From Metridium senile (lineage: Eukaryota > Cnidaria > Anthozoa > Actiniaria > Metridiidae): a DNA stretch of 64,000 nt. Under the pieces are notes generated by a model, which worked only from the letters and a program-made list of their open reading frames with translations, did not search any database and had not been told where the DNA came from. Positions within the stretch are counted from its first letter, which is position 1. Each line of letters opens with the position of its first letter. Where the stretch lies: positions 1,137,501 to 1,201,500 of the forward strand of contig OX459103.1 in the NCBI GenBank assembly GCA_949775045.1, read 5' to 3'. The translations under genes were made by a program, and so were the position numbers. Of this stretch, positions 13,101 through 22,035 are shown one piece after another.

Positions 13101-16100
13101 CACGATCGCCGGATCGCTGAAAATGATGCCAGAGAAAGTCAGCGATTATATACAATTTTTCTGCACACAATGCAAATCCGATCTCGATCTCGATCACTGA
13201 AAAGTGTTTCTATTTTTCTGGCATCATTTTCAGCGATCCGGCGATCGTGAGCGATCATGTGGAAACTAAGCTTTAGAAATACTAGAGAGTAAAGTTCATT
13301 TCTATACATTATGTTTGTGGTTTAATAGGATGAAACTTTTTAAAATGAATCGTGATCGTGTGCAGCAATCAAAATGAGACAGAAGAATGATTGAGCTGAA
13401 TATTGCAATTGACCACTACAATAGTACGTAAACTATGTTTATAGAAACTTTGAAACCGTTCTGGATTCGCCACTGCAATACAGTAGTCAGAAGGTTTTTT
13501 TTCAGTCTGAGGTTTTAATACGATGAAACTTTTTATATTGATTCGTGCAGCAACGATCAAAACGTGACAGAAGAACAATCGAGCTCGACCACTACAATAG
13601 TGCATATGTTTATTGAAACTTCTGAAACCGTTCTGGATTCGCCACTGCAATACAATACTTAGGACTACTATACATGTAGTTTATTTCTGTAGATTAAGTT
13701 TGAGGTTTTATACGATTAAACGTTCTCTATTGAATCATGTGCATAGCAAACAAAACGTGACAGAAGAACAATCGAGCTCGACCACTACAATAGTGCATAT
13801 GTTTATTGAAACTTTGAAACCGTTCAGGATTCGCCACTGCAATACAATACTTAGGTGTACTGTACATGTAGTTCATTTCTGTAGATTAAGTTTGAGGTTT
13901 TATACGATAAAACGTTCTATATTGAATCATGTGCATAGCAAACAAAACGTGACAGAAGAACAATCGAGCTCGACCACTACAATAGTGCATATGTTTATTG
14001 AAACTTTGAAACCGTTCAGGATTCGCCACTGCAATACAATACTTAGGTGTACTGTACATGTAGTTTATTTCTGTAGATTAAGTTTGAGGTTTTATAAGAT
14101 AAAACGTTCTATATTGAATCATGTGCATAGCAAACAAAACGTGACAGAAGAACAATCGAGCTCGACCACTACAATTATAGTGCATATGTTTATTGAAACT
14201 TTGAAACCGTTCTGGATTCGCCACTGCAATGCAATACTTAGGAGTACTATACATGTAGTTTATTTCTGTAGATTAAGTTTGAGGTTTTATACGATAAAAC
14301 GTTCTATATTGAATCATGTGCATAGCAAACAAAACGTGACAGAAGAACAATCGAGCTCGACCACTACAATAGTGCATATGTTTATTGAAACTTTGAAACC
14401 GTTCTGGATTCGCCACTGCAATACAATACTTAGGAGTACTGTACATGTAGTTCATTTCTGTAGATTAAGTTTGAGGTTTTATACGATTAAACGTTCTATA
14501 TTGAATCATGTGCATAACAATCAAAATGAGACAGAAGAACGATCGAGCTCGACCACTACAATAATGATGATGTTTATCTATGTAGCTCTACGTGTTTGAT
14601 CAAGACATTAGTCTGGTTTGGCGTCGATATAAAGGGTGTGTGACGTCCATCGTGCGGTCTTGATATTCTTTCTTGCATTATCGTAGTCCTTGCATGTGGA
14701 AAACATGGCGGAATAGATGACCCGCCTCTTATTGTGTTATTCTTATCGGAAAAACATTTGAAACAGTTATAGACTGAATGTAAAAACTATGAATACAAAT
14801 CAATCTGCATTATTTTCAGATTATTAATGCTTGATAAAAAATACGGATCTCTTAAAGGGTCAAATACAATGCAAAATAGAAGTTTCGAGTGCGAAAAAAA
14901 TAAAGTATTCCGCAATATCATTACCTAGTTTTCCCGTTAACTAGATCTTCTGTATCGTTTTAGATGATTAATTTATAAATTGTGCTTGATGAAATTATAC
15001 TGATCTTAAAGGGTCAAACTATTTATATATTTCAATGCAAAATCGATGTTTCGAGTGCGAAAAAAATAAAGTTTCCGCGCATTGAGGCTTGCGAAATGCG
15101 CAGCAACTGTTAATTAAATTATCATTATCTAGTTTACCCGCTAACTAGAGTCTTCTGCATCGTTTTAGAATAGTTTGTCGTTGTTCATGGTTGATGACAA
15201 GTCAGTTCATGGTTTGTCGTTAACGTTTTTCATGGTTGATGACAAGTCAGTTACGTTCATGATATTTAACCGCAATTAGTGTGTTTCTAACATCTACATC
15301 TAGTAGTTAATGCGTGTAACCGCCGCCGTGTAATGCTTAGAGAGACTCGACAACATCCGCTTTTACTGCTCAGCTCATTGCATTGAACTAAACCAGGCAT
15401 TTATATTCCTTTTACATTTCTTTTATATTCCTTTTCTTTTGCTTTTACTGATTCCTTTTGTTTCGCTTTCCATTCCTTTTCTTTCGCTTTCCATTCATTT
15501 TCTTTTGCTTTTACATTCATTTTCTTTTCTTTTGCTTTCCATTCCTTTTACTTTCCATTCCATTTGTTTTCCTTTCATTTAGTTTTTCACTTCCTTTTCT
15601 TAACATTTTACGATTGTGGATGGTATGCATGAATAACTGTTCTATTAGTACAAGAAACAATGTTTGCCAATTTTTAGTATGAATTTTTTAGATTCTTTTT
15701 TGCGTTTTTCTTTGCTTTAAGGTTAGGCATATTTTTGTTATCCATCCCTCTTTTTGCTATGCGGTATCCGAGTGACTCTTTTTCAGTGTTAACTTTGCAA
15801 GTATACTTTGCGTGCATGGGACATGATTGTTAATACAAAAACATTGGTTTAAAAATCCACTTATTTCTCCACTGAAACCCTACCTCTATACTAAACCTCC
15901 CGTGGGTGGTGGTGTCGGTCGCCGTTTGCCAGCATGTCCCTAGATTTTCCCACAATGCCTTATCATCTTTCTAGGAGCGACACAAGCTTGATGGTGTACT
16001 AGCTATTTGAACAACAGTGTGTTGTGTTTTTTCCACACATATCGTAATGACAGCGGGTATTGACACTAGCCTATCATGCAAAACAACTACTTCATGCATG

Positions 16101-19100
16101 TAGAATAGAACCGAGTGCTTTGAAACTCGTCAAAGGCAGTAAGAATCTATTCTTTTTACCAAAGCATGTCGGCATGACTGTAGATATGAATTAATACTTC
16201 TAAAGCTGACAATGTCATAGTCTGATTAACCCTCTTTCTGAAAATACTACAAGTTTGTTGTTAAGGTTACCGTTATTGTAACAAGTAATTAGCACATTAC
16301 TATTTCAAGCATGGCTATTAGTGTTGTGTTCTACGGACCGTTTACTAACCGACTATTTCAATTAATTACTGACCTTTTATAGTAAGAATGCAATCAACAG
16401 TTCGACAAACTGTAGGTTTATCTTCAGTACGCGGTATCTCGGTAGTAATACTTGTATTCTTTGCTCTCGTCGTTAGTATCTCGGGAGCAATACCCTTTGC
16501 TCCCTTCATTTGCCTTCGCTTTTCCATCACAAACATGGCGGTCATGACCAAGAAAAGGGCAACGAAGAGGACAAGAAAAGTGCACATTATGTGTGAATGT
16601 TTCTGGCTTCGTGGCACGCGTATCTTGCCACTCACACGATGGTTTGTGTTGTTGAACATCAACATTTTTTCGTTGTTGTTAGTGACTGTACTTTGCCCTG
16701 TTAGCCCGTCCTCCTCCATCGTTCAGTGGCCAAATGAGTTAAAAACTTGTCTCTCTCGGTTGCATTGCGGTTTTACTTAAAGGTTTGCTAATAACCACAC
16801 TGCGGTATGCTTGATTTGAATCGAACTATGATCAAAGCTTCCAATCACGTTTTATAATGATCAATACTTCGATCAGTCAAATTTAGAAAGATCAGAGCTT
16901 CGAACCACAATCTGTAAATGTAACTTCTGTTGATCAGTGCTTCCAACTGTAACCAATCCTTCGAGTGCCTTTGTTTGCGATCAAAGCTTCGAATTGTATT
17001 TTTTATGATCAAAGCTTCGAATCACGTTTTAGAACAGGTCATCATGGGTCATCGTTTTTTTCTGATTCATGGCAGTTTGATGCTCGTTCAAGTTTATCGC
17101 ATCTGTCTGGATTTATTTGGTTAAGCGATTGCTAGTGGCAATTAGTTGAGCTTGCATGAATTTGAACGATCATGCATGTGGAAAATGATGGATGGATATA
17201 TGAATGGATGAATGGATGAGTATATGAATAAATGGATGACGGGATGGATGAAGGGATGGATGGATGGATGGATGGATGGATGGATGGATGGATGGATATA
17301 TGAATAAATGGATGACGGGATGGATGAAGGGATGGATGGATGGATGGATGGATATATGAATAAATGGATGACGGGATGGATGAAGGGATGGATGGATGGA
17401 TGGATGGATGGATGGATGGATGGATGGATGGATGGATGAATAAATGGATGACGGGATGGATGAAGGGATGGATGGATGGATGGATGGATGGATGGATGGA
17501 TGGATGAATAAGTGGATGACGGGATGGATGAAGGGATGGATGGATGGATGGATGGATGAATGAATATATGAATAAGTGGATGACGGGATGGATGAAGGGA
17601 TGGATGGATGGATGGATGGATGAATAAGTGGATGACGGGATGGATGAAGGGATGGATGGATGGATGAATGAATGAATATATGAATAAGTGGATGACGGGA
17701 TGGATGGATGGATGGATGGATGAATGAATGAATATATGAATAAGTGGATGACGGGATGGATGAAGGGATGGATGGATGGATGATTGGATGGATGGATGAT
17801 TGAAAAATGAATGGATGGATGAATAGATGGATGGATGAATGGATGGATGATTGGATGGATGGATGGATGGATGGATGATTGAAAAAATGAATAGATGGAT
17901 GAATGGATGGATGATTGGATGGATAAATGAATGGATGATTGGATGGATGGATGATTGAAAAAATGAATAGATGGATAAATGCATGGCTAAATATGAATAA
18001 ATTGATGGATGGATGGATTATTTATATGAATTATTGAATTAACAGATGAATGGACGAATGTGAATAAAGAAATGGGTATGGATGAATAAGAAATGAGATT
18101 TAACTCATTAGTCAAAAGCGAAGGGAGATGGCCCTGGGAACGAGGTTGTAGTTTATCACTAGTTTAACAAATTAACAACTGCTTTTCATTAATAATGCTT
18201 TCTGGCAAATTAACCTATAAAGGGTCACTTCAACAACGGAAGACCCACTTCTAGTAAGACGGATTGTCTTTTGACCCAATAACGACTATTTTCACGTTTT
18301 GTTTGGCATGGTAATTTAACACATACTAAGTATTTATTTGACTGAGTGGGAGGGCCGTACGATTAAATATTTGGCACGCGCGGTCATGACGTACGGAACG
18401 AGCGCAGCGAGGTCCGTACAAATGACTAAAAGCCAAATATTTTCCCGTACGGCCCGACCTAAATCAGTCAATAATCTTTTTATAATATGATTTCCATTGC
18501 CTTTTCACAATTCCCTGCGCCATCTTGAAAGGTAGCCGGGCCTTTATATCGAATCGAGACGAACGTTGAGCTTGCAATGATGATTGTTCCGCAAGGTATT
18601 AAAATTTATCATTATAATCATTGCAAGCAGAAACGTTCGTCTCCCTTCGATGCAAAAGCCCGTCTACCTTTCAAGATGGCGCAGGGAATTTTTTATTTTT
18701 ACTTTATTTTTTTTATTTTTTTAAATATTTTTTATTATTCAAATCATTTACATCAATACATATATCCAAATACGACCAATTATAACTATTGCTTAGTAGA
18801 TACAAAAAAAAACACTATTTCTCTATATCACTAAATGCCATTTTATTTTAATAAATGGTTTAAAAACCATACTTAAGATTTAAAGAAATTATTTATTTTT
18901 TCATATTTCTTCAAATGTGAGATCATTTTTGATTTATTTTTTGCTATTTTATATTCTAACCTTTCATAAAGCCTGATTAGTTCTTGGAAATCCCTTAGTT
19001 CTGGAATTCTTTGCATAAGTCTGAATTTGTACAAAACGAATTTCCACAAAACAAACAAGAAATGAACAAAACTGTTTTCATTACATCCAAGTAATACATT

Positions 19101-21432
19101 ATCAAACGTTAATGTAGGAAAGTTAATTGATAACTGCTTCAACCAAAAACAACATTCGAAATAGAAATCCCTTGATTTAGGGCATTCTACGTAAAAATGC
19201 AACATTGTTTCCGAACATTTTTTGCAAAATGTACAAAGAGGTGAGTCAATTAGGCCAAAAGTCGATAATTTTTGATTAAGATAGAGACAGTTGTTTAGAA
19301 TTTTATATTGAAAAGCTCTTAGTTTGGTATCGATAGTGCTAGTATAAATTCTTCTATATACTGATGTCCAATCAATTTCTTTGTTTTGTAATTTCCTTTC
19401 TATATTCTCTTGAGCTGTTGGGGCGCATGCTTTTCTTTTAACCAACATTTTGTAAATTGTTTTAGACTCCGCCTTTGTCAGAGGACATACTTCATTTTCA
19501 ATGCAAATTAATTTTGGTGTATTTTCTTCATCTTTTTTTCTCGAATGTAAATTTTGTTTTCTCAATTTAATTTTCCATTCATTTGGTATTATATGTAAAA
19601 CTGATCTCCAAAATAAGTAATCACGTTCTGTCCAACCATTTTCTTTAGCCTTTTTCCAACTTGGCGACTTTCCTATCCATACTTGTTGTATTGATATTAT
19701 TCCTTTACTTGTCATGCATGTCTCTGATAATTTTACGATCAGTTTGCAATTTAATTAATTTATTAAACCATATAGGTTGTCTTATTACATCTTCTACAGT
19801 AATTACTTCAACTTGACTTACTTCAGACCATGCACGAAAAACTTCTGTATAAAATTCTGGTAAGTTATCTACCTTAGATACAAGCATTTCATAATCAAAG
19901 TTTTGCTTCAGAAGTGCTAATCCTCCAATATCCTGTAACCATAAATCGCCCACTGATCTCCAATTATTTTACTTTATATGTATAATATATTTTTTACATG
20001 ACATCATAATTAACCTATGACGTCACATGGTATCTTTGCGATAATCACTATAGGGACGTATAGAGCTTTGTTCTTGTAGGCACTTGGCCAAAGGACCCTG
20101 CTAAAGTGACTACTAACCACACAGTTCAAACCTTTTTGAATTTGTTTTGATAACTGTTTCGTACCTATATGTCTTCCCTAGATGGGGAAAAAAGAAGAGC
20201 TACTGTAAGATCTTAAAATCGTTTGTTTATTTGTTTTTCGAAGTTTTAACGTTCCATACTTTTCTCGTTGTCAACTTGAACCCAGTGAACCCATACAGTA
20301 CTGTCCACTTCAAAAGCGTGTTACTGACGCTTCGTACGTCAATCCTTTATCTGAGTAAAATGCACCGTATCAATGCAAATAAAGTGTTACTGACGTTTTG
20401 GACGTTAATGCTATGTCGGACTGAAAGGCACCGTATCAATGCAAATAAAGTGCTACTTACTGACGTTTTGGACGTTAATGCTATGTCGGACTGAAAGGCA
20501 CCGTATCAATGCAAATAAAGTGCTACTTACTGACGTTTTGGACGTTAATGCTATGTCGGACTGAAAGGCACCGTATCAATACAAATAAAGTGCTACTGAC
20601 GTTTTGGACGTTAATGCTATGTCGAACTGAAAGGCACCGTATCAATGCAAATAAAGTGCTACTGACGTTTTGGACGTTAATGTTATGTCGGACTGAAAGG
20701 CACCGTATCAATGCAAATAAAGTGCTACTTACTGACGTTTTGGACGTTAATGCTATGACGGACTGAAAGGCACCGTATCAATGCAAATAAAGTGCTACTT
20801 ACTGACATTTTGGACGTTAATGCTATGTCGGAGTAAAATGATTACTAATACATCGTATAATAGAGAGTTAAATTTGCTAGCGTTACGGACAGTTATATTT
20901 CGGACAGTCCTTAATTGCAGTGAAAATGGTAACTAATACACCACAAAAATGTTAGCATTACTTTTGTAGTTGATGTATTTAGGTAAATACTAATAAACGT
21001 TAATTTATAAACACTGAGAACCATATAGTAGAGACTACATCGATACATCGATACAAATAGATATATACACGTGACTTTCACCGTTCGAAAATGTGAGCAC
21101 CACTTACTTTTGTATTCGAGTTTATGTATTAAATACTAATAAACGTTAATTTATAAACATTGAGAACCATATCATAGAGAAGAAACTACATCGATACATC
21201 AAGATACATGGATAAAAATAGATATATACGCGTGACTCTAACCTTTCGTTTGCTCGATGCACGATGGATCCCAGCATACGCGTTGGTTATTGTCTCCTTG
21301 AAATTTTGCTGGTGATATAGACTCCATGGCTCTTCTCTTCTGTCCTTTACAGGGCATTGTTGAGACTATTGCGAACGAGTAGAGTAAAACAAACACACAG
21401 ACGGCCTTGCTGGCGATGGAACTGCACGGCAT
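3410..21432 (-). CDS. Gene A: M13 metallopeptidase, 5' two-thirds; 3' end beyond the left edge
   Basis: Paralogue of gene B, with exons 1 to 10 in the window, 538 codons with the membrane first exon (16374-16719) or 486 with the secreted one (21243-21432). It keeps the M13 N-terminal signature ([14 protein letters not shown] in exon 2), the NYIGWK segment in exon 8 and the [10 protein letters not shown] segment in exon 10. Exon order and phases are the same as gene B. The exons for the zinc site, the ENIxD motif and the C-terminus should lie left of position 1. I searched 1-3409 for exon 11 and found only satellite and a SINE-like segment, so the gene either continues past the window or is truncated by the satellite. 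That cannot be settled here. Confidence 0.9.
3610..3720. mobile_element. Fragment of the CTAGTATAGGCTGCGT MITE family
   Basis: Shares AAACTAGCGAGTAAAC-AGTATAGGCTGCGT and ATAAACGATAGGTAAT with segments near 36650, 36905, 41240, 42485 and 45635. It is a partial copy in gene A intron 9. Confidence 0.6.
4396..4608. mobile_element. Foldback MITE with about 100 bp arms
   Basis: Near-perfect palindrome: GACTACGAGTAGTCCTTCTT at the left returns inverted at the right, with arms running through GGCGCGCTCCACAGGAATCC. Its transcript would form a long hairpin. A diverged copy is at 33754-33926. Confidence 0.88.
4845..4943 (-). CDS. Gene A exon 9
   Basis: 33 codons in phase 0: [16 protein letters not shown], then [16 protein letters not shown]. 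The W-MD-x-K-[ST]-K motif is conserved in M13 and in the equivalent exons of genes B and C, all of 99 nt. Confidence 0.92.
4995..5330. mobile_element. TA-flanked MITE (GAGCAAATGC family), interrupted by another MITE
   Basis: Termini GAGCAAATGC and GCATTTGTTC flanked by TA, with TAAACCATGAAAT as part of the inverted repeat. Split by the 150 bp element at 5043-5192. The other copy, at 25660-25895, lacks that insertion. Confidence 0.85.
5043..5192. mobile_element. TA-flanked MITE (GAGTACAAAC family) nested in another MITE
   Basis: 150 bp with 25 bp inverted ends (GAGCACAAACACTAAAAG and its inverse), flanked by TA on both sides. The empty site at about 25704 reads GTACTAACAAAT, so insertion duplicated TA. 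This is typical of Tc1/mariner-type MITEs. Another copy is at 58254-58394. Confidence 0.88.
5331..6108. other. Rest of gene A intron 8
   Basis: No recognisable gene or tandem repeat apart from an A-run near 5367. The text GTGCGGTATTGCG near 6051 recurs at 6450. Confidence 0.4.
6109..6337 (-). CDS. Gene A exon 8
   Basis: 229 nt completing the split CG|A codon and reading [11 protein letters not shown] at its start and [17 protein letters not shown] at its end, before GTACGT. The NYIGW and (R)VYVDKxFP blocks are shared by all three genes and are typical of the M13 N-terminal domain. Confidence 0.92.
6401..6486. mobile_element. Short inverted-repeat element (GGGGGACGTAAGGG)
   Basis: GGGGGACGTAAGGGT at the left answers ACCCCCTTACGCCCCC at the right, with GCGGTATT repeats between. 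A small palindromic insertion in gene A intron 7. Confidence 0.5.
6651..7053. mobile_element. MITE with inner long palindrome
   Basis: Outer inverted ends AAAAAGGTTGACGCGGAGTG and its inverse (7040-7053) enclose a second, nearly perfect palindrome at 6757-6889 with about 60 bp arms (TGTTATTACAGTTATATGCA). It reads as one palindromic element inside another. Confidence 0.75.
7140..7192. repeat. (TCA)n microsatellite touching the gene A exon 7 donor
   Basis: Pure TCA triplets ending a few bases from the donor at 7192-7193. Confidence 0.85.
7194..7327 (-). CDS. Gene A exon 7
   Basis: 134 nt from acceptor CCACAG to donor CG|GTAAGA (phase 2). Begins [20 protein letters not shown]; the WL-x-FNEL core matches gene B exon 7. 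The intron right after the donor is a (TCA)n microsatellite. Confidence 0.88.
7605..7694 (-). CDS. Gene A exon 6
   Basis: Thirty codons in phase 0, including [12 protein letters not shown], which is nearly identical to [11 protein letters not shown] in gene B exon 6. Acceptor TTGCAG and donor CAG|GTAAGT. Confidence 0.9.
7845..8110. repeat. (GTT)n-rich low-complexity intron sequence
   Basis: Imperfect GTT/ATT triplets fill gene A intron 5. Confidence 0.75.
8149..8268 (-). CDS. Gene A exon 5
   Basis: Forty codons in phase 0, beginning [20 protein letters not shown] and ending ESDIAN before GTAAGT. Same length as gene B exon 5, sharing Y-x-x-LIY and LGA. Confidence 0.9.
8346..8405 (-). CDS. 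Gene A exon 4
   Basis: Twenty codons, [20 protein letters not shown], in phase 0 with donor AAAG|GTAAGA. Three codons shorter than gene B exon 4, with which it shares QTF and the G-L-F core. Confidence 0.85.
8445..9345. repeat. Minisatellite of 44 bp units (TCAATCAA-rich)
   Basis: About 17 copies of a unit with AATGATGTAATCATTCAATC then AATAAGTCAATTATTC. Two variants (GATGTAATC and GATCTAATC) form separate blocks, which suggests spread by local duplication. Confidence 0.9.
9365..9534. mobile_element. MITE with about 38 bp inverted ends
   Basis: GGCTAACGCGTTGCTATGTT at the left returns inverted at the right (AACGCGTTAGCC), including GTTTCCACC. It lies just before gene A exon 3's donor. Confidence 0.8.
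9551..9808 (-). CDS. Gene A exon 3
   Basis: 86 codons in phase 0 from acceptor CTCAG to donor AAAT|GTAAGA. It begins [14 protein letters not shown] and ends [10 protein letters not shown]. It aligns with gene B exon 3 through the shared FYDSC, PWPxVD and NSS-Y-I positions. It lies directly left of the (GATGGT)-rich intron 2. Confidence 0.9.
9855..10265. repeat. Minisatellite of about 69-72 bp (GATGGT-rich)
   Basis: Five copies centred on GCCAATCCGG within GATGGT/GATGAT triplets. Open frames on both strands follow from the triplet structure. Confidence 0.88.
10470..10669 (-). CDS. Gene A exon 2 (M13 N-terminal signature)
   Basis: Acceptor ATTGTAG and donor ACAAAT|GTAGGT. With the phase 1 G of exon 1 it reads [20 protein letters not shown] then CGGW, the hallmark M13 ectodomain start, ending KEYTN in phase 0. 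It has 66 whole codons, one more than gene B exon 2. Confidence 0.92.
10959..11019. mobile_element. Foldback element, CCTCGTTCCCAGGGCC family, copy 1
   Basis: CCTCGTTCCCAGGGCC returns inverted as GGCCCTGGGAACGAGG after a short loop with AAAAGCGAAGG. Related copies: 18112-18152 (half), 37116-37167 and 54622-54691. Confidence 0.8.
11020..12529. other. Gene A intron 1, part
   Basis: A poly-C run lies near 11120-11138. A GGCCTTCGCGGCCATCTTCA segment near 11928 resembles repeat text but was not matched in this window. No gene seen. Confidence 0.4.
12530..12722. mobile_element. Foldback MITE with about 90 bp arms
   Basis: GAGAAATAGAATTACGAGAA to the left and its inverse to the right, with near-perfect pairing through CGGTCTTTATCCAAAGACC and TTGCAGTTGATGG around a 13 bp centre. 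Confidence 0.88.
13098..13252. mobile_element. MITE with about 39 bp inverted ends
   Basis: GCTCACGATCGCCGGATCGC and CTGAAAATGATGCCAGA are repeated inverted at the right end. Confidence 0.85.
13340..14575. repeat. Satellite of 192 bp units
   Basis: About six copies; the block TGCATATGTTTATTGAAACT recurs at 13601, 13794, 13986, 14181 and 14373. Because 192 divides by 3, one plus-strand frame stays open for 328 codons. The repeated peptide has no recognisable domain, so I do not call a gene. Confidence 0.88.
14600..16373. other. Gene A intron 1, proximal part
   Basis: Includes a diverged duplication (TTTCGAGTGCGAAAAAAATAAAGT at 14882 and near 15048) and a CTTTT-rich tract at 15400-15620. No gene recognised. 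Confidence 0.45.
16374..16719 (-). CDS. Gene A exon 1b (cytosolic tail and transmembrane helix)
   Basis: ATG at 16719 has A at -3 and G at +4. It encodes a cytosolic tail of about 44 residues, one hydrophobic helix at about 45-65 (core [20 protein letters not shown]), a basic stop-transfer EKRR, a Thr-rich stem and the M13 first cysteine pair [12 protein letters not shown]. This is type II membrane topology, as in neprilysin. The donor AAAAG|GTCAGT leaves phase 1. Confidence 0.85.
16825..17050. repeat. Diverged tandem repeat (ATGATCAAAGCTTCGAATCA)
   Basis: Five or six imperfect copies of a 30-50 bp unit with GATCAAAGCTTCGAATC. Confidence 0.6.
17190..18010. repeat. (GGAT)n minisatellite
   Basis: GGAT tetramers interrupted by a recurring GAATAAATGGATGACGGGAT segment. 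The 280-codon minus-strand frame (IHPSIHPS) is a reading of the tetramer. Confidence 0.92.
18332..18475. mobile_element. MITE with GCCGTACG inverted ends
   Basis: GGGCCGTACGATTAAATATT at the left pairs with AATATTTTCCCGTACGGCCC at the right, with flanking TTTGACTGA and TCAGTCAA also inverted. GGGCCGTACT recurs near 29964. Confidence 0.75.
18504..18689. mobile_element. Foldback MITE (CCCTGCGCCATCTT family), right end interrupted
   Basis: Arms of about 80 bp, CCCTGCGCCATCTTGAAAGG and its inverse, with CTTGCAATGAT inside. Compared with the intact copy at 31211-31412 the last bases are missing, replaced by the A-rich end of the LINE. Confidence 0.85.
18708..19965 (-). pseudogene. 5'-truncated LINE (non-LTR retrotransposon) ORF2 C-terminal remnant
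   Basis: The minus strand encodes two frames that follow each other. The first is 19953-19705, with [12 protein letters not shown] and [10 protein letters not shown]; the second is 19715-18873, with [11 protein letters not shown], then a Cys/His cluster [19 protein letters not shown]. These fit the region after the reverse transcriptase domain in L1/Tx1-like LINEs, including the zinc-binding RVT-associated segment. A one-base shift near 19710 separates them. An A-rich 3' tail ends near 18708. ATTTT(T)ACTTTAT occurs at 18695-18707 and 19966-19977 and may be the target-site duplication. Dead copy; no reverse transcriptase core is present. Confidence 0.82.
20380..20840. repeat. Minisatellite of about 66-71 bp
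   Basis: Seven copies of TGACGTTTTGGACGTTAATG followed by CTATGTCGGACTGAAAGGCA and CCGTATCAATGCAAATAAAG. Confidence 0.9.
21243..21432 (-). CDS. Gene A exon 1a (signal peptide, secreted isoform)
   Basis: Starts at ATG 21432, the first ATG after an in-frame TAG, with A at -3. It encodes 63 residues and one extra base: a hydrophobic signal peptide (core [14 protein letters not shown]), a basic linker, then [13 protein letters not shown], which matches the first cysteine pair of M13 ectodomains. The donor AAAG|GTTAGA leaves phase 1, the same as exon 1b, so both can join exon 2. The isoform is inferred from sequence. Confidence 0.8.
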
Positions 21433-21548
21433 ATTGATATGACAAGCCAACGACTAGTTACGATATTTCATTGTCACGATTAGAAGACAGTATGTCTTGA
21501 TCTGTACTTGATATGGTTATGTTTTGATGTTTGATGAGTGAGGGCGAC

Positions 21549-21561
21549 CTTTATATATACT
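21549..21561 (-). promoter_or_regulatory. TATA-like element upstream of gene A exon 1a
   Basis: The minus strand reads TATATATAAAGG here, about 120 bases before ATG 21432, with no in-frame ATG between. It is consistent with a core promoter for the secreted isoform. No similar box is clear before gene B exon 1a or before the two membrane first exons. Confidence 0.4.
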
Positions 21562-21684
21562 AGCCCGAAGCATGCCTAATCACAGTTCAATTCTGCTGTT
21601 TCATAAGACTATTTTTGCTCGTTTTATCTTCCTTTCAGCGCATTCTTTAACCTAGAGATTCATCATCGGATGATAAGGCTGCGA

Positions 21685-22035
21685 TGTGATTGGTTAGTTT
21701 CGTGTTTATTGGAGTGTATTAGTGAGTGATATCTAATAGCTGAGGGCATTCTTAGTTCTGATTGGCTGATTTTGTCTTTTTGGAAGTGAATTAGTGAGTG
21801 ATATCTAATAGCTGAGGGCATTCTTCGTTCTGATTGGCTTATTTTGTGTTTTTAGAAGTGAATTAGTGAGTGATATCTAATAGCTGAGGGCATTCTTCTC
21901 TCTGATTGGCTGATTTTGTGTTTTTAGAAGTGAATTAGTGAGTGATTTGAAATGGCTTTCGCAAGTCTGTGGTTCTAATTGGTTTGTTTCGCGGTTTTTG
22001 AAGTGAATTAGTAAGTGATTTGACGTAGCTGTTGC
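21685..22035. repeat. Tandem repeat of about 83 bp upstream of gene A exon 1a
   Basis: Four diverging copies of GAATTAGTGAGTGATATCTA, TGAGGGCATTCTT and GATTGGCTGATTTTGTG. It lies 130-480 bp upstream of the TATA-like element and carries several CCAAT-type (ATTGG) boxes, one per copy. Confidence 0.75.

Noticed and set aside
13613..14599. 328-codon plus-strand frame
   Set aside because: Five units of a 192 bp satellite; open because the unit divides by three.
16388..16780. 130-codon plus-strand frame
   Set aside because: Antisense shadow of gene A exon 1b.
17142..17984. 280-codon minus-strand frame of IHPSIHPS repeats
   Set aside because: Reading of a GGAT tetramer minisatellite.
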